A stretch of DNA of 64,000 bases from an uncultured bacterium (GTDB lineage: Bacteria; Bacteroidota; Rhodothermia; Rhodothermales; UBA10348). Below the pieces are notes generated by a model. It saw only the letters and a program-made list of their open reading frames with translations. It made no database searches and was not told the origin of the DNA. This document shows positions 17,655-28,108 of the stretch, one piece after another. The first letter of the stretch is position 1. Each line of letters opens with the position of its first letter. The position numbers and the translations under genes were made by a program. The stretch lies in contig CALSQR010000001.1 in the NCBI GenBank assembly GCA_943788505.1, positions 248,001-312,000 of the forward strand. Direction: 5' to 3'.

Positions 17655-18665
17655 CTACGTCTTGTCCATTAGAACGTTAACGAAATGCGCCGCTGCCGTA
17701 AGAGGGGTCGTATTTCCGTCGGTGATTGCATTTCGCAAGTCAGTTTTCAACGATTGTAGATCTGTCCGCTCGGAGGCAATCTGCTCGATCGTCCGTGCTA
17801 CGGCGGAGTCAAACCACTTCAGACGCTGATCTGCTCTGCGTTTATCGAAGGCGCCGTTTTCCAGATGGCTATTGCACCAGCTCGAAATCAAGCTCAGAAG
17901 CTCAGAGATTCCACTCCCGAATTCGGCAGAGAGGCAAGTAACCTCGACATCATCGTGTGGGCGAAGTAGGTGAAGAGCCTGTTTGAGTTCGTTAGCAAAA
18001 CGTTTGCTGGCCTGGACACGGTCTCCGTCAGTTTTATTGACAACGACCAGATCCATAGACTCCAAAATGCCTCTTTTAATGCCTTGCAATCCATCCCCTG
18101 AGCCTTCCATCGTCACTAAAAGGACGATGTCTACTAAATGGGCGACAGATGTTTCTGATTGACCGACCCCCACTGTCTCGACAAGGATTCGATCAAATCC
18201 GGCTACTTCACAGACCATGATCGATTCACGCGTCATAGCACCCACTCCACCAAGCTGTCCCGAAGAAGGCGTTGGACGGATAAATGCTTTGCTATGACCC
18301 GATAATCCACTCATGCGGGTTTTATCGCCGAGGATACTACCGCCGGTTATTTCGCTCGATGGGTCAATGGCCAGAACAGCCACCGTGTGCTCGGCCTCTA
18401 CTAGCATCAATCCCAAGCGATCGATAAGTGTGCTCTTACCAACTCCTGGGGAGCCAGTGACTGCGATCCGAACCGTGGGATGTGCTATCCTCGTAGTTAG
18501 GTATTGCGCACATCTTTCAAGAAACCTGTTCCTTATCTCTTGATCTACACGTCTTCGACTCTCAATCAGAGTTAAGGCTCGGGCAAGCACCTGGATGTCT
18601 CCCTGCGTGAGAAGATCGAACGTCTCGTCCGATGAGAAGTCTATTGATGAGAAGTCGATCATCAT
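17655..18665 (-). CDS. meaB: Methylmalonyl-CoA mutase-associated GTPase MeaB (ArgK family)
   Basis: A 336 aa G3E GTPase. Walker A is [14 protein letters not shown], followed by [20 protein letters not shown], the ETVGVGQSE switch segment and the VVNKTDGD base-recognition motif. MeaB protects and reactivates adenosylcobalamin-dependent methylmalonyl-CoA mutase. The start (ATGATG at 18665-18660) overlaps the stop of the mutase gene, so the two are translationally coupled and expected to act together. Confidence 0.95.
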   Translation of the reverse strand: MMIDFSSIDFSSDETFDLLTQGDIQVLARALTLIESRRRVDQEIRNRFLERCAQYLTTRIAHPTVRIAVTGSPGVGKSTLIDRLGLMLVEAEHTVAVLAIDPSSEITGGSILGDKTRMSGLSGHSKAFIRPTPSSGQLGGVGAMTRESIMVCEVAGFDRILVETVGVGQSETSVAHLVDIVLLVTMEGSGDGLQGIKRGILESMDLVVVNKTDGDRVQASKRFANELKQALHLLRPHDDVEVTCLSAEFGSGISELLSLISSWCNSHLENGAFDKRRADQRLKWFDSAVARTIEQIASERTDLQSLKTDLRNAITDGNTTPLTAAAHFVNVLMDKT

Positions 18666-21600
18666 GCGTCAATTTGTAGTAGTAGCAGATCCAGCAATTC
18701 CTCAGCCGCCTCAGGAATGACGGTCCCGGGGCCAAAGATAGCTGTTACTCCAGCCGCTAAAAGGGCGGAGATGTCTTGCTCTGGAATCACACCACCTGCG
18801 ATCACGAGAATATCGCCACGACCTTTTTCCCAAAGAAGCGTCACCAACTCAGGGACGAGGGTTCGATGCGCTCCCGCCAGCGAGGACACACCAATCAAAT
18901 GCACATCATTCTCTATGGCTTGTCGCGTTGCTTCAGCCGGCGTCTGGAAGAGAGGTCCGATATCTACATCATATCCCATGTCGGCAAACGCTGTTGCAAT
19001 AACGCGGGCACCTCTGTCGTGACCGTCTTGCCCCATCTTGGCTACTAGAATGCGAGGCCTTCGGCCAACTTTTTCTAGAAATATGTCAGATTTCCGTTTC
19101 ACTATGTCCAATGTACTGCGTTCACTGTATTCTGCCGCATAGACGCCTGAAATCGTTGGTGAGTTTGGTATGTGTCTTCCAAATGCGATCTCTAATGCGT
19201 CCGATATTTCTCCCAACGTCGCGCGCGCCCTAGCAGCTTCTATACACGGCTCCATAAGCATCGCGTTGGGTGTCTCAGCTGCCGAAGTCAGCTTTCTAAG
19301 GGCTTCTACAACTGCACTTTCATCTCTCGAAGCGCGAATGCGCAAAAGACGTTCTATCTGCGATGTGCGCACAGCTGCATTATCAATCGAGCGGACCTCG
19401 ACGTCCGACGAGTGGACCGGTCTAAACTTGTTTACGCCAACGATAACCTCAGCTCCAGTGTCGATCCTTGCTTGGCGTTTCGCTGCGGCCTGCTCAATAC
19501 GCATTTTGGGAATACCTTGAGCTATCGCTTGGGACATACCACCAGCGTCTCGTACCTCTTTGATGTGCTGTTGGGCTTGGGTAATCAGTTCGTCTGTCAG
19601 TTCTTCTAGAACAAAACTGCCTCCAAATGGATCGATTACATCGCATAAATCAGTTTCCTCCTGAAGAATGCGCTGTGTATTCCGGGCAACGCGAGCAGAA
19701 AAGTCAGTTGGTAAGGCTATGGCTTCATCCAGTGCATTTGTATGGAGGGACTGTGTATTTCCTAGAACCGCGGCCACCGCCTCGACACACGTCCTAGCAG
19801 CATTGTTAAAAGGATCATGCGCTGCCAAGGACCAGCCAGAGGTTTGGCAGTGCGTTCGAAGCATACGGGATTTAAGCTTTTTAGGAGCGAATTCTTGCAT
19901 CAGTTCGGCCCACAGGGTTCTGGCTGCTCGCAGTTTCGCAGCCTCCATCAAGGGGTTCATGCCAATTCCAAAAAAGAACGATATGCGCGGAGCAAATGCA
20001 TCAACATCCAACCCAGCCTCTACAGCTTGCGAGACGTACTCTAATCCATCTGCAAGTGTGTAGGCCAGTTCTAAATCTGGCGATGCGCCCGCCTCGAGCA
20101 TATGGTATCCGCTGACCGAAATAGGATTAAAGCGAGGCATTTTCTGCGATGAGAAACGAATGATGTCTCTCACGATTCGCATAGAAGGGTCAGGCGGGTA
20201 AATAAACGTATTCCTCACCATGAACTCCTTCAGGATGTCATTCTGAATCGTTCCCGAAAGTTCGGACAGAGGCACACCGCTCTCCTCAGCTGCTACAACG
20301 AAAAATGCCATGACTGGAAGCACAGCTCCATTCATGGTCATCGAGACACTCATTTCTCCCAGAGGAATGTCCTTGAAGAGTAGCTTGATATCATCAACCG
20401 AATCAACGGCAACTCCTGCCATTCCAACATCCCCCGAAACTCGTTCATGATCGGAATCATATCCGCGATGGGTGGGGAGATCAAACGCTACTGACAGGCC
20501 TTTTTGACCAGCCGCCAGGTTTCTGAGGTAAAATGTGTTCGATTCTTCAGCCGTCGAAAAACCTGCATACTGCCGAATGGTCCACGGCCGTCCGAGGTAC
20601 ATGCTGGAATAAGGTCCGCGAGTAAACGGAATCTCACCAGCAGGTTGCAAGGCCCGCTGGTTTTCTCGACGTACCGGTTTCGCCGGCGCTGGACTCATCA
20701 ACGAGGACAACCCAGGATGCGAATTAGAAATGTCCTTTCTCTCTCTAGGCGTCGAAGGCGCTGGAAGAGGAGGGAAGCTGACGTTTTTCCCTAATTGACT
20801 AGTCGAATCAATTAACTGCTTGCGTTGCGAGAGCTCTCTATCCCTCAATATTGAGCTCAAAAAGGGCTCGTGAAGGGCAAGCTCGGTTGTATCCATGGAT
20901 CTCCAGCTCAGAAATCGTTTCCAAGCGGTGTCGAAAAAAGCCGTCGTCGCAGATTCCATTGAAAAAGCACCACGCAGTGGATCCGTAGATCCATCCAAAC
21001 AGGACTCATGGCGTAAGAGCAATGAAATATTCGCCGCAAGACGGGTCGCTTCAGGGTCAGACTCATAGGAAGATGCAGAATTGTATCCTGCCAAGCTGAA
21101 ACGATCACATCCTCCAAGTACGGCAGAAAGCCCCTGCAGTGTAGTTCGGACGAGATTGTCGTATTCGTCCGTTGGGCTTAGTTCTTCCCGGTCTGAGACG
21201 CCGTGAAAAATGGGTTGTGCTTCCGAGTTATACTGACTCGCAAGGTGAGTCAATGCCAAACGAAGCGCTCTCAAGAATGCAGAGGCTTGGAGAAGCATCT
21301 TACTTACAGGCACGTACACAATTGGTGCGTCCATGCTTGCCGTTTGCAGATGGCCCGAGGAAGTCAAGGCAGACGAATAGTGTCGATCTAAGCTATATAG
21401 TGCCAACGCGATACGATTTATGGGACCTAAACCATAGGCGGAAGCTGGAAGAAGGTCCACAACAGGTCGGCGCACCCCAGAATGATCACCACCGTGTCGC
21501 AATCGGATATCCAATCCCGAGATAACGTTCCAGAAAGAAGCTAGCTCATTATCGTAATGAAGGGCCTTGCAGTTTGATCCATCCCAAGACGTCTTAGACT

Positions 21601-21868
21601 CTTCCGTAGTCTGAAAGGAGAGAAGGACGGTAGTATTGTCGGAATAATGTTCTCCCTCTTTTGGAGCATTAGACGTTATCAGAAGTCCATCGTAAGAAGC
21701 GTCATGAGTCAAAGGCACGTAGGTCCAGTCACGCATAGACTCTGCCGTCGTGACGCCTGATGTAAATTCTTGAACCTCAAGGGACACATCAGCATCCGGA
21801 TGCCATGTGAGATCACCTTCGCTCAATTTCCCTCGAGAATCTTTTACTATGCGTTGTTTCCAATCCAT
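18662..21868 (-). CDS. Methylmalonyl-CoA mutase: shortened small-subunit-like domain fused to the full large subunit
   Basis: A 1068 aa protein that should interconvert (R)-methylmalonyl-CoA and succinyl-CoA. Residues from about 405 to the end are a complete large subunit: [20 protein letters not shown], the [20 protein letters not shown] block, and a B12 domain with DGHDRG at 948-953 (His950 as the cobalt ligand) and GVSSLAGAH. Residues 1 to about 360 resemble the small subunit MutA; the match is clearest at [16 protein letters not shown] (238-253) and the [17 protein letters not shown] block. This part has no B12 domain and is shorter than a normal MutA. Subunits are usually encoded separately. 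The gene is followed by meaB and preceded 12 bp upstream by a TrmH-family gene. Confidence 0.9.
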   Translation of the reverse strand: MDWKQRIVKDSRGKLSEGDLTWHPDADVSLEVQEFTSGVTTAESMRDWTYVPLTHDASYDGLLITSNAPKEGEHYSDNTTVLLSFQTTEESKTSWDGSNCKALHYDNELASFWNVISGLDIRLRHGGDHSGVRRPVVDLLPASAYGLGPINRIALALYSLDRHYSSALTSSGHLQTASMDAPIVYVPVSKMLLQASAFLRALRLALTHLASQYNSEAQPIFHGVSDREELSPTDEYDNLVRTTLQGLSAVLGGCDRFSLAGYNSASSYESDPEATRLAANISLLLRHESCLDGSTDPLRGAFSMESATTAFFDTAWKRFLSWRSMDTTELALHEPFLSSILRDRELSQRKQLIDSTSQLGKNVSFPPLPAPSTPRERKDISNSHPGLSSLMSPAPAKPVRRENQRALQPAGEIPFTRGPYSSMYLGRPWTIRQYAGFSTAEESNTFYLRNLAAGQKGLSVAFDLPTHRGYDSDHERVSGDVGMAGVAVDSVDDIKLLFKDIPLGEMSVSMTMNGAVLPVMAFFVVAAEESGVPLSELSGTIQNDILKEFMVRNTFIYPPDPSMRIVRDIIRFSSQKMPRFNPISVSGYHMLEAGASPDLELAYTLADGLEYVSQAVEAGLDVDAFAPRISFFFGIGMNPLMEAAKLRAARTLWAELMQEFAPKKLKSRMLRTHCQTSGWSLAAHDPFNNAARTCVEAVAAVLGNTQSLHTNALDEAIALPTDFSARVARNTQRILQEETDLCDVIDPFGGSFVLEELTDELITQAQQHIKEVRDAGGMSQAIAQGIPKMRIEQAAAKRQARIDTGAEVIVGVNKFRPVHSSDVEVRSIDNAAVRTSQIERLLRIRASRDESAVVEALRKLTSAAETPNAMLMEPCIEAARARATLGEISDALEIAFGRHIPNSPTISGVYAAEYSERSTLDIVKRKSDIFLEKVGRRPRILVAKMGQDGHDRGARVIATAFADMGYDVDIGPLFQTPAEATRQAIENDVHLIGVSSLAGAHRTLVPELVTLLWEKGRGDILVIAGGVIPEQDISALLAAGVTAIFGPGTVIPEAAEELLDLLLLQIDA

Positions 21869-21880
21869 GAAGAGATTGAG

Positions 21881-22435
21881 TCAAATTGAGGCGATGAAAG
21901 AGGGTCGCATCGAACGGAACGAACGCACTACGTCATATAGCATGACGCCTGTAGCGACAGAAACGTTCAAGGACTGTTTGACGCCGAACTGTGGCAATTC
22001 TAATGCTAGATCACATTCCTCGATGAGATCATCGGATACCCCCATGATCTCGTTCCCAGCAATAATACACAACGGGAATGTCGCTTCGGTTAGTATAGAT
22101 GCGTCCGATGGAGAATCTGTAATCTCAAGGGCAGCAATAGTGTAGCCCTCCAACTTCAAACGCCTAACAAGCTCTAGCGCATCTTGTTCATGTGACCATG
22201 GAACAGTGTCTTGAGCTCCTAGCGCCGCCTTGTGAACGGCCCGGTGGCTTCCGTCAGGGGTGAATCCGCAGCAATACACACGCTCAAGGCGGAGAGCGTC
22301 CGCAGTGCGCAAGATGGACCCGACGTTGTGGGCCGAGCGAATATTCTCCATCAGGATGGTAATGGGGTGTCGCACAACCTCAGATAGTGCCTGCGGTTGT
22401 AATCGTGGGATTTCCTCATGGCGAAGTCGTCGCAT
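21881..22435 (-). CDS. TrmH/SpoU family RNA 2'-O-methyltransferase
   Basis: A 184 aa SPOUT methyltransferase. The characteristic motifs are present: an ENIRSAHNVGSILRTADAL block at the N-terminal side, FPLCIIAGNEIMGVSDDLIEECD for the knot, and LELPQFGVKQSLNVSVATGVMLYD for SAM binding. The target (tRNA or rRNA ribose) cannot be told from sequence. The short length and lack of an N-terminal RNA-binding extension fit a minimal TrmH/TrmL-like enzyme. It is first in the minus-strand run trmH-mutase-meaB and divergent from cmk. Confidence 0.88.
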   Translation of the reverse strand: MRRLRHEEIPRLQPQALSEVVRHPITILMENIRSAHNVGSILRTADALRLERVYCCGFTPDGSHRAVHKAALGAQDTVPWSHEQDALELVRRLKLEGYTIAALEITDSPSDASILTEATFPLCIIAGNEIMGVSDDLIEECDLALELPQFGVKQSLNVSVATGVMLYDVVRSFRSMRPSFIASI

Positions 22436-22517
22436 AAATAATCGTTAGACAATGGAGGGGCGATAAGGAACGGTCAGTTTCGGACCATCAATTCACGGAA
22501 ATCGTGATACATGGTTA

Positions 22518-23246
22518 TTGAAACGTCGTTCATCCGGCAATAGTTTGGACACAAACAACGTGAAAACAGTGATTATTGCCATTGACGGGCCAGCAGGCTC
22601 AGGAAAAAGTTCTACCGCTAAAGAGGTTGCTCGTAGAACCGGCGCGCTTTATATGGACACAGGTGCCATGTATCGTGCAGTCGCGCTTAAGGTAATCAGA
22701 GAAGGCTACGACCTCTCCGAGCAGGGTGTTTTGGATAGATTGCTTCCTACTCTTGATATCCGTTTGGAGGAAGCATTGGAAGGGGTGAGAGTTCTTCTCG
22801 ACGGTCAAGATGTTTCTTCGGCCATACGTACAAACGACGTCAGTACGATGTCTTCGCGTGTCAGTAGTTTTCCAGAAGTCCGGCTTCGGATGGTTGAATT
22901 GCAGCGTAAGACCGCTGATCGCGAAACCGAGAAGGGAAAAAAGGTCGTGATGGAAGGACGGGACATAGGTACCGTCGTATTTCCAGATGCGCAATTCAAG
23001 TTCTTCGTTACAGCCGCACCTGAGGTTCGCGCGAAAAGAAGAGCTGTAGAGCTCCGACAAAGAGGAGAAACCGTAGATGAAGCCCACCTTTTGCAGGATA
23101 TCAAGGATCGGGATGCCCGCGATGCTGGAAGGAAGCATTCACCTCTGCGGCAGGCAAAAGACGCCATTGTGCTTGACACGAGTTCGATGACGTTTGAAGA
23201 ACAGGTGGAGAATATAATTAGGGTAATTGAAGGGAACGCAGCCTGA
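22518..23246 (+). CDS. cmk: Cytidylate kinase
   Basis: A 242 aa P-loop kinase that phosphorylates CMP and dCMP. The P-loop AIDGPAGSGKSSTAKEVARR is followed by LYMDTGAMYRAVALK, the GRDIGTVVFPDA segment and the RDARDAGRKHSPL lid region, all typical of Cmk. The longest frame starts at a TTG (22518); a GTG at 22560 (VKTVIIAIDGP) would match family N-termini more closely. The gene precedes rpsA, the conserved cmk-rpsA pairing seen in many bacteria. Confidence 0.94.
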   Translation: MKRRSSGNSLDTNNVKTVIIAIDGPAGSGKSSTAKEVARRTGALYMDTGAMYRAVALKVIREGYDLSEQGVLDRLLPTLDIRLEEALEGVRVLLDGQDVSSAIRTNDVSTMSSRVSSFPEVRLRMVELQRKTADRETEKGKKVVMEGRDIGTVVFPDAQFKFFVTAAPEVRAKRRAVELRQRGETVDEAHLLQDIKDRDARDAGRKHSPLRQAKDAIVLDTSSMTFEEQVENIIRVIEGNAA

Positions 23247-23388
23247 CTGATCAGGTACAAGTCAGTCTGAACCAAATTGGCTCAGACCGTCACGGAGTGG
23301 GATTCAGAACGGTATTTCAGTAAGTAGACCTGAGGCTGCTGGTCCCCCAAACTGCCCTGACCAGCGAGTGCTCAACACGTGGACCCTC

Positions 23389-26088
23389 ATGGCTGATGAT
23401 CAGCAGAAGGAAGTCCAGGACTCCGAGGAGACCCCCGCGGCAGAAACGCCGAAAGTGGAGGAGACCCCAGTCACTGAAGAAACTTCCGATACTACGGGTT
23501 CCGACGCGACCGCTGAAAGCACAGATTCTCCTGTTGCTGAAGAAGCAGAAGCTACACCGGAACCAGACATTGAGGCCGCATCTGATGTAGATGCCGCATC
23601 CGTCGAAGAGGAATCAACCGAAGACGCAACCGACAACACAGACGCAGAAGCAGCACCCGCTGACGAAGCAGAAGGAGCTGCGCCTGTTGCAGAAGAAGCT
23701 GCGCCTGTTGCAGAAGAAGCTGCGCCTGTTGCAGAAGAAACTGCGCCTGTTGCAGAAGAAACTGCGCCTGTTGCAGAAGAAGCTGCGCCTGTTGCAGAAG
23801 AAGCTGCGCCTGTTGCAGAAGAAGCATCATCAGATACAGAAGTTGAAACTGCTGAAGCACCCGCTTCATCAGGTGATGATGTATTTGACGAAGATGTTGC
23901 GATGGGTGAAGAAGACACAGATCCAGTTATGTCCGAGTCAGATGCTTTAGTGCACGCTCCAGGCATGATTGGATTCACCGGTGAAATATCCGGAGAAGTC
24001 TATCGTCTCGAAGACCTCGACAACATTATTGATCCAGACGACGCAAACGTCGGACTGGACGAACTGCGCAAACTTGTTGAAAACACGCTAACGAACGTCT
24101 CTGAAAATGAGATCGTCGCAGGACGCGTGATCAGCATTGGTGAAAAGGATGTCGTAATCGACATCGGCTTCAAATCAGACGGTATTGTATCTCGAAGCGA
24201 ATTCGGGGCCGAGCTCGAGGTTGATGAAGAAGTCGAGGTATTCCTTGAGCGCATTGAAGACTACCACGGACAACTTGTCCTCTCTAAAACGAAAGCCGAT
24301 ACGGTTCGCAGATGGCGCCGTATCGAGGATGCTTTCGATAATGAGGAAGTCCTCGAAGGAACGATCGTTCGCCGTATTAAAGGCGGTATGATTGTGGAAC
24401 TGTTTGACACCATGGAAGCATTCCTTCCTGGATCGCAGATCGACGTTCGCCCAGTGCGCGACTTCGACGCGTATCTAGACAAGCGAATGGAGTTCAAGAT
24501 TGTCAAGCTGAATCCAGCCAACGAAAACATTGTGGTCTCGCACAAAGCCCTGATCGAAAAAGATCTGATGGCACAGCGCGAAAACATTCTGTCCACGATG
24601 GAGCCTGGTCAGATCTTAGAAGGTATTGTCAAGAACATCACAGATTTCGGTGTCTTCATCGACCTCGGTGGCGTCGACGGTCTTCTTCACATCACGGATC
24701 TTTCTTGGGGTCGCGTATCTCACCCATCAGAGCTCGTTACTCTGGATGAAAAACTCAACGTTGTTGTCCTCGACTACGACAAAGAGCGTCAGCGCATCTC
24801 TCTTGGTCTCAAACAGTTGCAGAAGCATCCGTGGGAAGACATCGAAGAGAAGCTTGCTTCCAGCCAGGTTGTTGAGGGTAAGGTCGTTTCGATCACCGAT
24901 TACGGTGCATTCGTCGAGCTTGAAAAAGGAATTGAAGGTCTGGTCCACATCTCAGAAATGAGTTGGACTGAGCACATTCGCCATCCTTCGCAGATGGTGT
25001 CGCTCGGACAGTTGGTTCAGGTAAAAATCCTGAATGTCGATTCAGACGGCAAGAAGATTTCCCTTGGAATGAAGCAGCTTGAGCCAGATCCATGGGAGAA
25101 TATTGCAGAGCGCTATCCACCGGGAACGGTCATGCGAGGCAAAGTCCGCAACATCACCAACTTTGGTGTATTTGTCGAGATTGAGCCGGGCATAGACGGG
25201 TTGGTCCACATTTCGGATCTGTCATGGACCAAGCGTATCAGCCATCCTTCCGATATGGTCAAGAAAGGCCAGGAATTGGATGTTGTCGTACTGAATATCG
25301 ATACAGCCGATCGACGAATTTCACTTGGTCACAAGCAGGTTGATACCAACCCATGGAATCAGTTTGCAACGGTTTACGCCGAAGGCAGTGTTTCCAGTGC
25401 CAAAGTCGTCCGTCAGGAAGACAAAGGTATTGTCGTCGAATTGCCGCTTGAAGTGGAAGCATTTGTTCCTGATGGAGAACTGCCAGAAGGCCGTGCCATT
25501 GGCGCCTTTAAGGAAGGCGAGGAGCTTGAAAACCTCTACGTCATCCGTTTTGACGCTAACCAGAAGGAAATTGTGCTAAGTGCCATGGAGCAGTCGCGTA
25601 CGGAAGAACGCGCTGAACGCCAGGCAGAACGCCGTGAGCAACAGGCTGCACGCCGCGATGAGCAGCGTTCCGTTAAGCAGTTCATTGAGAAGGAATCGTC
25701 CAGTGGGCCAGCCACTCTCGGTGAGCTCAGCGGACTTGCAGAACTCAAAGCACAGATGGAACAGGCAGAGGCCGCAGTTTCTGAAGGTGCCGCTGAAGAG
25801 CCTGCAGCCGAAGTAGCTGAAGAGGCTCCTAAGAAAGCCACTAAAGCCAAGGCCAAAGCAAAGCCTAAAGCGAAAGCGAAGCCAAAAGCTGAGGAAGAGC
25901 CAAAAGCTGAGGAGGAGCCCAAAGCTGAGGAAAAGCCAAAAGCAAAGGCGAAACCGAAAGCCAAAGCGAAGCCGAAGGCAAAGAAAGCTGAGGAGCCGGT
26001 AGCAGAAGCTGCACCTGAGCCTGCAGCTGAAGCTGCTCCTGAAGAGGCTACTGCTGAAGAACCTTCTGACGACAAGAAAGAAGGTTGA
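23389..26088 (+). CDS. rpsA: 30S ribosomal protein S1 with acidic N-terminal and basic C-terminal extensions
   Basis: About 899 aa from the ATG at 23389 (MADDQQKE). Six S1 RNA-binding domains span roughly residues 235-740; domains 3-5 show the clearest signatures (ITDFGVFIDLGGVDGLLHITDLSW and close copies). S1 recruits mRNA to the 30S subunit. Before them lie about 190 residues rich in Glu, Ala and Pro, including seven copies of (A/T)APVAEE. After them comes a Glu/Ala stretch and a Lys/Ala/Pro tail (KAKAKPKAKAKPKA). Typical S1 is about 560-650 aa, so both extensions are unusual. A strong terminator follows at 26111. Confidence 0.94.
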   Translation: MADDQQKEVQDSEETPAAETPKVEETPVTEETSDTTGSDATAESTDSPVAEEAEATPEPDIEAASDVDAASVEEESTEDATDNTDAEAAPADEAEGAAPVAEEAAPVAEEAAPVAEETAPVAEETAPVAEEAAPVAEEAAPVAEEASSDTEVETAEAPASSGDDVFDEDVAMGEEDTDPVMSESDALVHAPGMIGFTGEISGEVYRLEDLDNIIDPDDANVGLDELRKLVENTLTNVSENEIVAGRVISIGEKDVVIDIGFKSDGIVSRSEFGAELEVDEEVEVFLERIEDYHGQLVLSKTKADTVRRWRRIEDAFDNEEVLEGTIVRRIKGGMIVELFDTMEAFLPGSQIDVRPVRDFDAYLDKRMEFKIVKLNPANENIVVSHKALIEKDLMAQRENILSTMEPGQILEGIVKNITDFGVFIDLGGVDGLLHITDLSWGRVSHPSELVTLDEKLNVVVLDYDKERQRISLGLKQLQKHPWEDIEEKLASSQVVEGKVVSITDYGAFVELEKGIEGLVHISEMSWTEHIRHPSQMVSLGQLVQVKILNVDSDGKKISLGMKQLEPDPWENIAERYPPGTVMRGKVRNITNFGVFVEIEPGIDGLVHISDLSWTKRISHPSDMVKKGQELDVVVLNIDTADRRISLGHKQVDTNPWNQFATVYAEGSVSSAKVVRQEDKGIVVELPLEVEAFVPDGELPEGRAIGAFKEGEELENLYVIRFDANQKEIVLSAMEQSRTEERAERQAERREQQAARRDEQRSVKQFIEKESSSGPATLGELSGLAELKAQMEQAEAAVSEGAAEEPAAEVAEEAPKKATKAKAKAKPKAKAKPKAEEEPKAEEEPKAEEKPKAKAKPKAKAKPKAKKAEEPVAEAAPEPAAEAAPEEATAEEPSDDKKEG
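23677..23823 (+). repeat. Seven tandem 21-bp repeats inside rpsA encoding (A/T)APVAEE
   Basis: Seven near-identical 21-bp units of the form GCTGCGCCTGTTGCAGAAGA(A) run without interruption; units four and five start with ACT instead of GCT. The near-identity at DNA level, including third positions, points to recent expansion by slippage or recombination. Copy number could differ between strains without breaking the frame. Confidence 0.92.
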
Positions 26089-26110
26089 TCCAAATCAGCT
26101 GATGTACGTT

Positions 26111-26148
26111 AAAAAGGGGGCTGCACTACGTGCCGCCCCCTTTTTGCT
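26111..26148 (+). terminator. Rho-independent terminator of rpsA
   Basis: A perfect 11-bp inverted repeat AAAAAGGGGGC / GCCCCCTTTTT (26111-26121 and 26135-26145), with a nested GCAC/GTGC pairing in the loop, is followed by a T-rich tract. It lies 22 bp after the rpsA stop. Confidence 0.92.
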
Positions 26149-26189
26149 TTTATATACGAAGAGAGATTATTAGAGAAGAGAAGAAAAGA

Positions 26190-27017
26190 ATGAGTAACGC
26201 ACCTGATTGGAAAGCCGCCACACCGAAAGAGCGCCAAATGAACAAGGCCCTCTTAGAGAGGACTGATGGGATAGTTCACAAATTGCTTGAGCGTCTATTG
26301 GCCGATAGAGAGGTCAATCTGTACCATAGTTACGCCAACGTGGTGTCTGTAAGACGGTTAGGATACAACGACCATGGTCCCGTTCATGCACGAATCACGA
26401 CATACAATGCGCTAAAGATCCTGAGACTATTGCATGATGGCGGGGTTGAAACGAGTCTTGAGCGGGAAGAAGTCGGTACTTTTGAAGACTCTCAGATTGC
26501 TGTGGTATTAGGATGTTTTCTGCACGACACCGGAATGGGTGTAGCAAGGGACCGACATGAATGGCATGCCATTAACCTAATCGATCCCATCATCCGGGAG
26601 TATCTCCAATGGCTTCTTCCAGGAGCAATAGATCGCCATGTTGTGCTCCGGTCTATGATCCATGAAGTCATTGTGGGCCATATGGCACACGTGAGAATTC
26701 ATTCCATTGAGGCCGGTGTAGTGTTGGTCGCTGATGGGACGGATATGACAAAGGGACGTTCTCTTATCCCATTTAATCTCCAATCAGAGCCTGAAGTTGG
26801 AGATATGCACCGGTATTCGGCCAACACTATTTCGAAGGTTGAAATTACTAAAGGATCTCACAAACCTGTGAGAATCAGCATTAACATGGACAACACGACA
26901 GGGCTTTTCCAGATCGAGGAAGTATTGATGTCCAAAGTCAAAGCGTCTCCCGTTATGAAGCACCTTGAGATCGAAGCATTAATTGAAGGACAAGCACCCA
27001 GAATGTATCTAAAATAG
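26190..27017 (+). CDS. HD-domain metal-dependent phosphohydrolase of unknown substrate
   Basis: About 275 aa from the ATG at 26190 (MSNAPDW); an open frame extends back into the rpsA terminator and is unlikely to be used. The HD motif is CFLHDTGMGV, preceded by a conserved NDHGPVHARITTYNALKILRLL helix that carries an upstream His, and followed by further His/Asp residues (DRHEWHAIN and EVIVGHMAHVRIHSIEAGVVLVADGTDM). These match the metal-binding pattern of HD hydrolases. I recall similar stand-alone HD proteins in archaea and in Bacteroidota relatives, but no substrate is known to me. Neighbours do not suggest one. Confidence 0.75.
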   Translation: MSNAPDWKAATPKERQMNKALLERTDGIVHKLLERLLADREVNLYHSYANVVSVRRLGYNDHGPVHARITTYNALKILRLLHDGGVETSLEREEVGTFEDSQIAVVLGCFLHDTGMGVARDRHEWHAINLIDPIIREYLQWLLPGAIDRHVVLRSMIHEVIVGHMAHVRIHSIEAGVVLVADGTDMTKGRSLIPFNLQSEPEVGDMHRYSANTISKVEITKGSHKPVRISINMDNTTGLFQIEEVLMSKVKASPVMKHLEIEALIEGQAPRMYLK

Positions 27018-27050
27018 CAGAAGCATCACCTTAAGAGGTGGGTGGGCTAC

Positions 27051-28010
27051 TTAGGATTTGTGGCCTTTAGAGCTCAATCGCTCCCAAGCAAGACCCGCTG
27101 CGGCCAAGTCTTCAATGCTAGCTCCAACGGATTTAAAAACAGTGATAGCATCCGCGTTTCGTCTGCCAAGGTGTTTGCCGCTACAGAGTCTTGGTAGATC
27201 CGACACGATATTTTCGAACGTCCAGTCTGAGTCAATGGAGGCCTGTATCAGGTCCCCTGCCTCGTTTTGGGCGCCTTCGAGCGTGTCAACAAAGATGTCA
27301 GAACGAGTAATCAGGGCGGTGTCGGTTTCTCGCATCGTCGCCGTATATGCTCCAACTAGATCTATATGAGTACCCGGACGTACTGCTTCGCTGTTAAAGA
27401 GGGGAGATCGTGACAGGGTGGCACAGCTCACAATGTCGGCCATATCCAATGCCGATTCAGGGTCATGACTGATTGAAACCTCAAGACTGGTGGTATCTTG
27501 TAGTTCGTCAACCAGACGGTCTCTTCGCGTGGCCGATCGATTCCAGCAAATGACACGCTCAATAGGTCGAACGGCCGCATGAGCCAAAACTAATGGGTAA
27601 GCCAGGCTGCCGGCGCCCATCATAAGCAGCGTACTGGAATCCGGACGAGACAGATAGGATGAGGCTAAAGCCGAGGTCGCAGCCGTTCTAAGTTTTGTCA
27701 GAACATTGCCGTCAAACATAGCCAGTTCTTGACCCGTTCGCGCATCCTTTAACACGTAAGAAGCGTGCACAGAGGGAATTGATAGCTTGGCATTATCAGG
27801 ATGAATGGTTGCGAGTTTAATTCCGATATAACGCTGATTCCAAGCGGGCATCAGTAAAAGCGTTACATCCTGATTGGAATGCGTTGGCACACTCAAATGA
27901 ACGCGGCTAGGTTGTGGGGTATTGAGAGAAAAAACACTCTTTATCGCCTCAACAAGATCTACTGGGGCCAGTAAGCGTTTGAGCTCCTCAGCGTCGACAA
28001 AGGGCGTCAT
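27051..28010 (-). CDS. Ornithine cyclodeaminase/mu-crystallin family protein
   Basis: About 319 aa from the ATG at 28010 (MTPFVDAEELKRLL); the frame remains open to 28082. The Rossmann motif is MMGAGSLAYPLVLAHA, near VICWNRSATR, and the family block GIKLATIHPDNA is present, as is the VLTKLRTAATSALASSYL segment. Members include ornithine cyclodeaminase, alanine dehydrogenase (archaeal type), and ketimine or pyrroline-2-carboxylate reductases. I cannot choose the substrate from sequence. The gene is divergent from the 2-phosphoglycerate-kinase-like gene with about 100 bp between starts. Confidence 0.82.
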   Translation of the reverse strand: MTPFVDAEELKRLLAPVDLVEAIKSVFSLNTPQPSRVHLSVPTHSNQDVTLLLMPAWNQRYIGIKLATIHPDNAKLSIPSVHASYVLKDARTGQELAMFDGNVLTKLRTAATSALASSYLSRPDSSTLLMMGAGSLAYPLVLAHAAVRPIERVICWNRSATRRDRLVDELQDTTSLEVSISHDPESALDMADIVSCATLSRSPLFNSEAVRPGTHIDLVGAYTATMRETDTALITRSDIFVDTLEGAQNEAGDLIQASIDSDWTFENIVSDLPRLCSGKHLGRRNADAITVFKSVGASIEDLAAAGLAWERLSSKGHKS

Positions 28011-28108
28011 GGCTCGAGTGATTTGTTGGGAGGTGATAGAATCGTAGCTTCTTAACGAGGCCAAGATACACGTGAGTCGCATTAGACACCGATCCGAAGA
28101 GAAAGAAC

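Noticed and set aside
23400-23978. Long Ala/Ser-rich reading frame on the minus strand
   Set aside because: It is the antisense shadow of the acidic repeat region of rpsA, created by its biased codons.
27027-27040. Terminator between the HD-domain gene and the cyclodeaminase gene
   Set aside because: CACCT/AGGTG gives a five-base stem without a following T-run on either strand.
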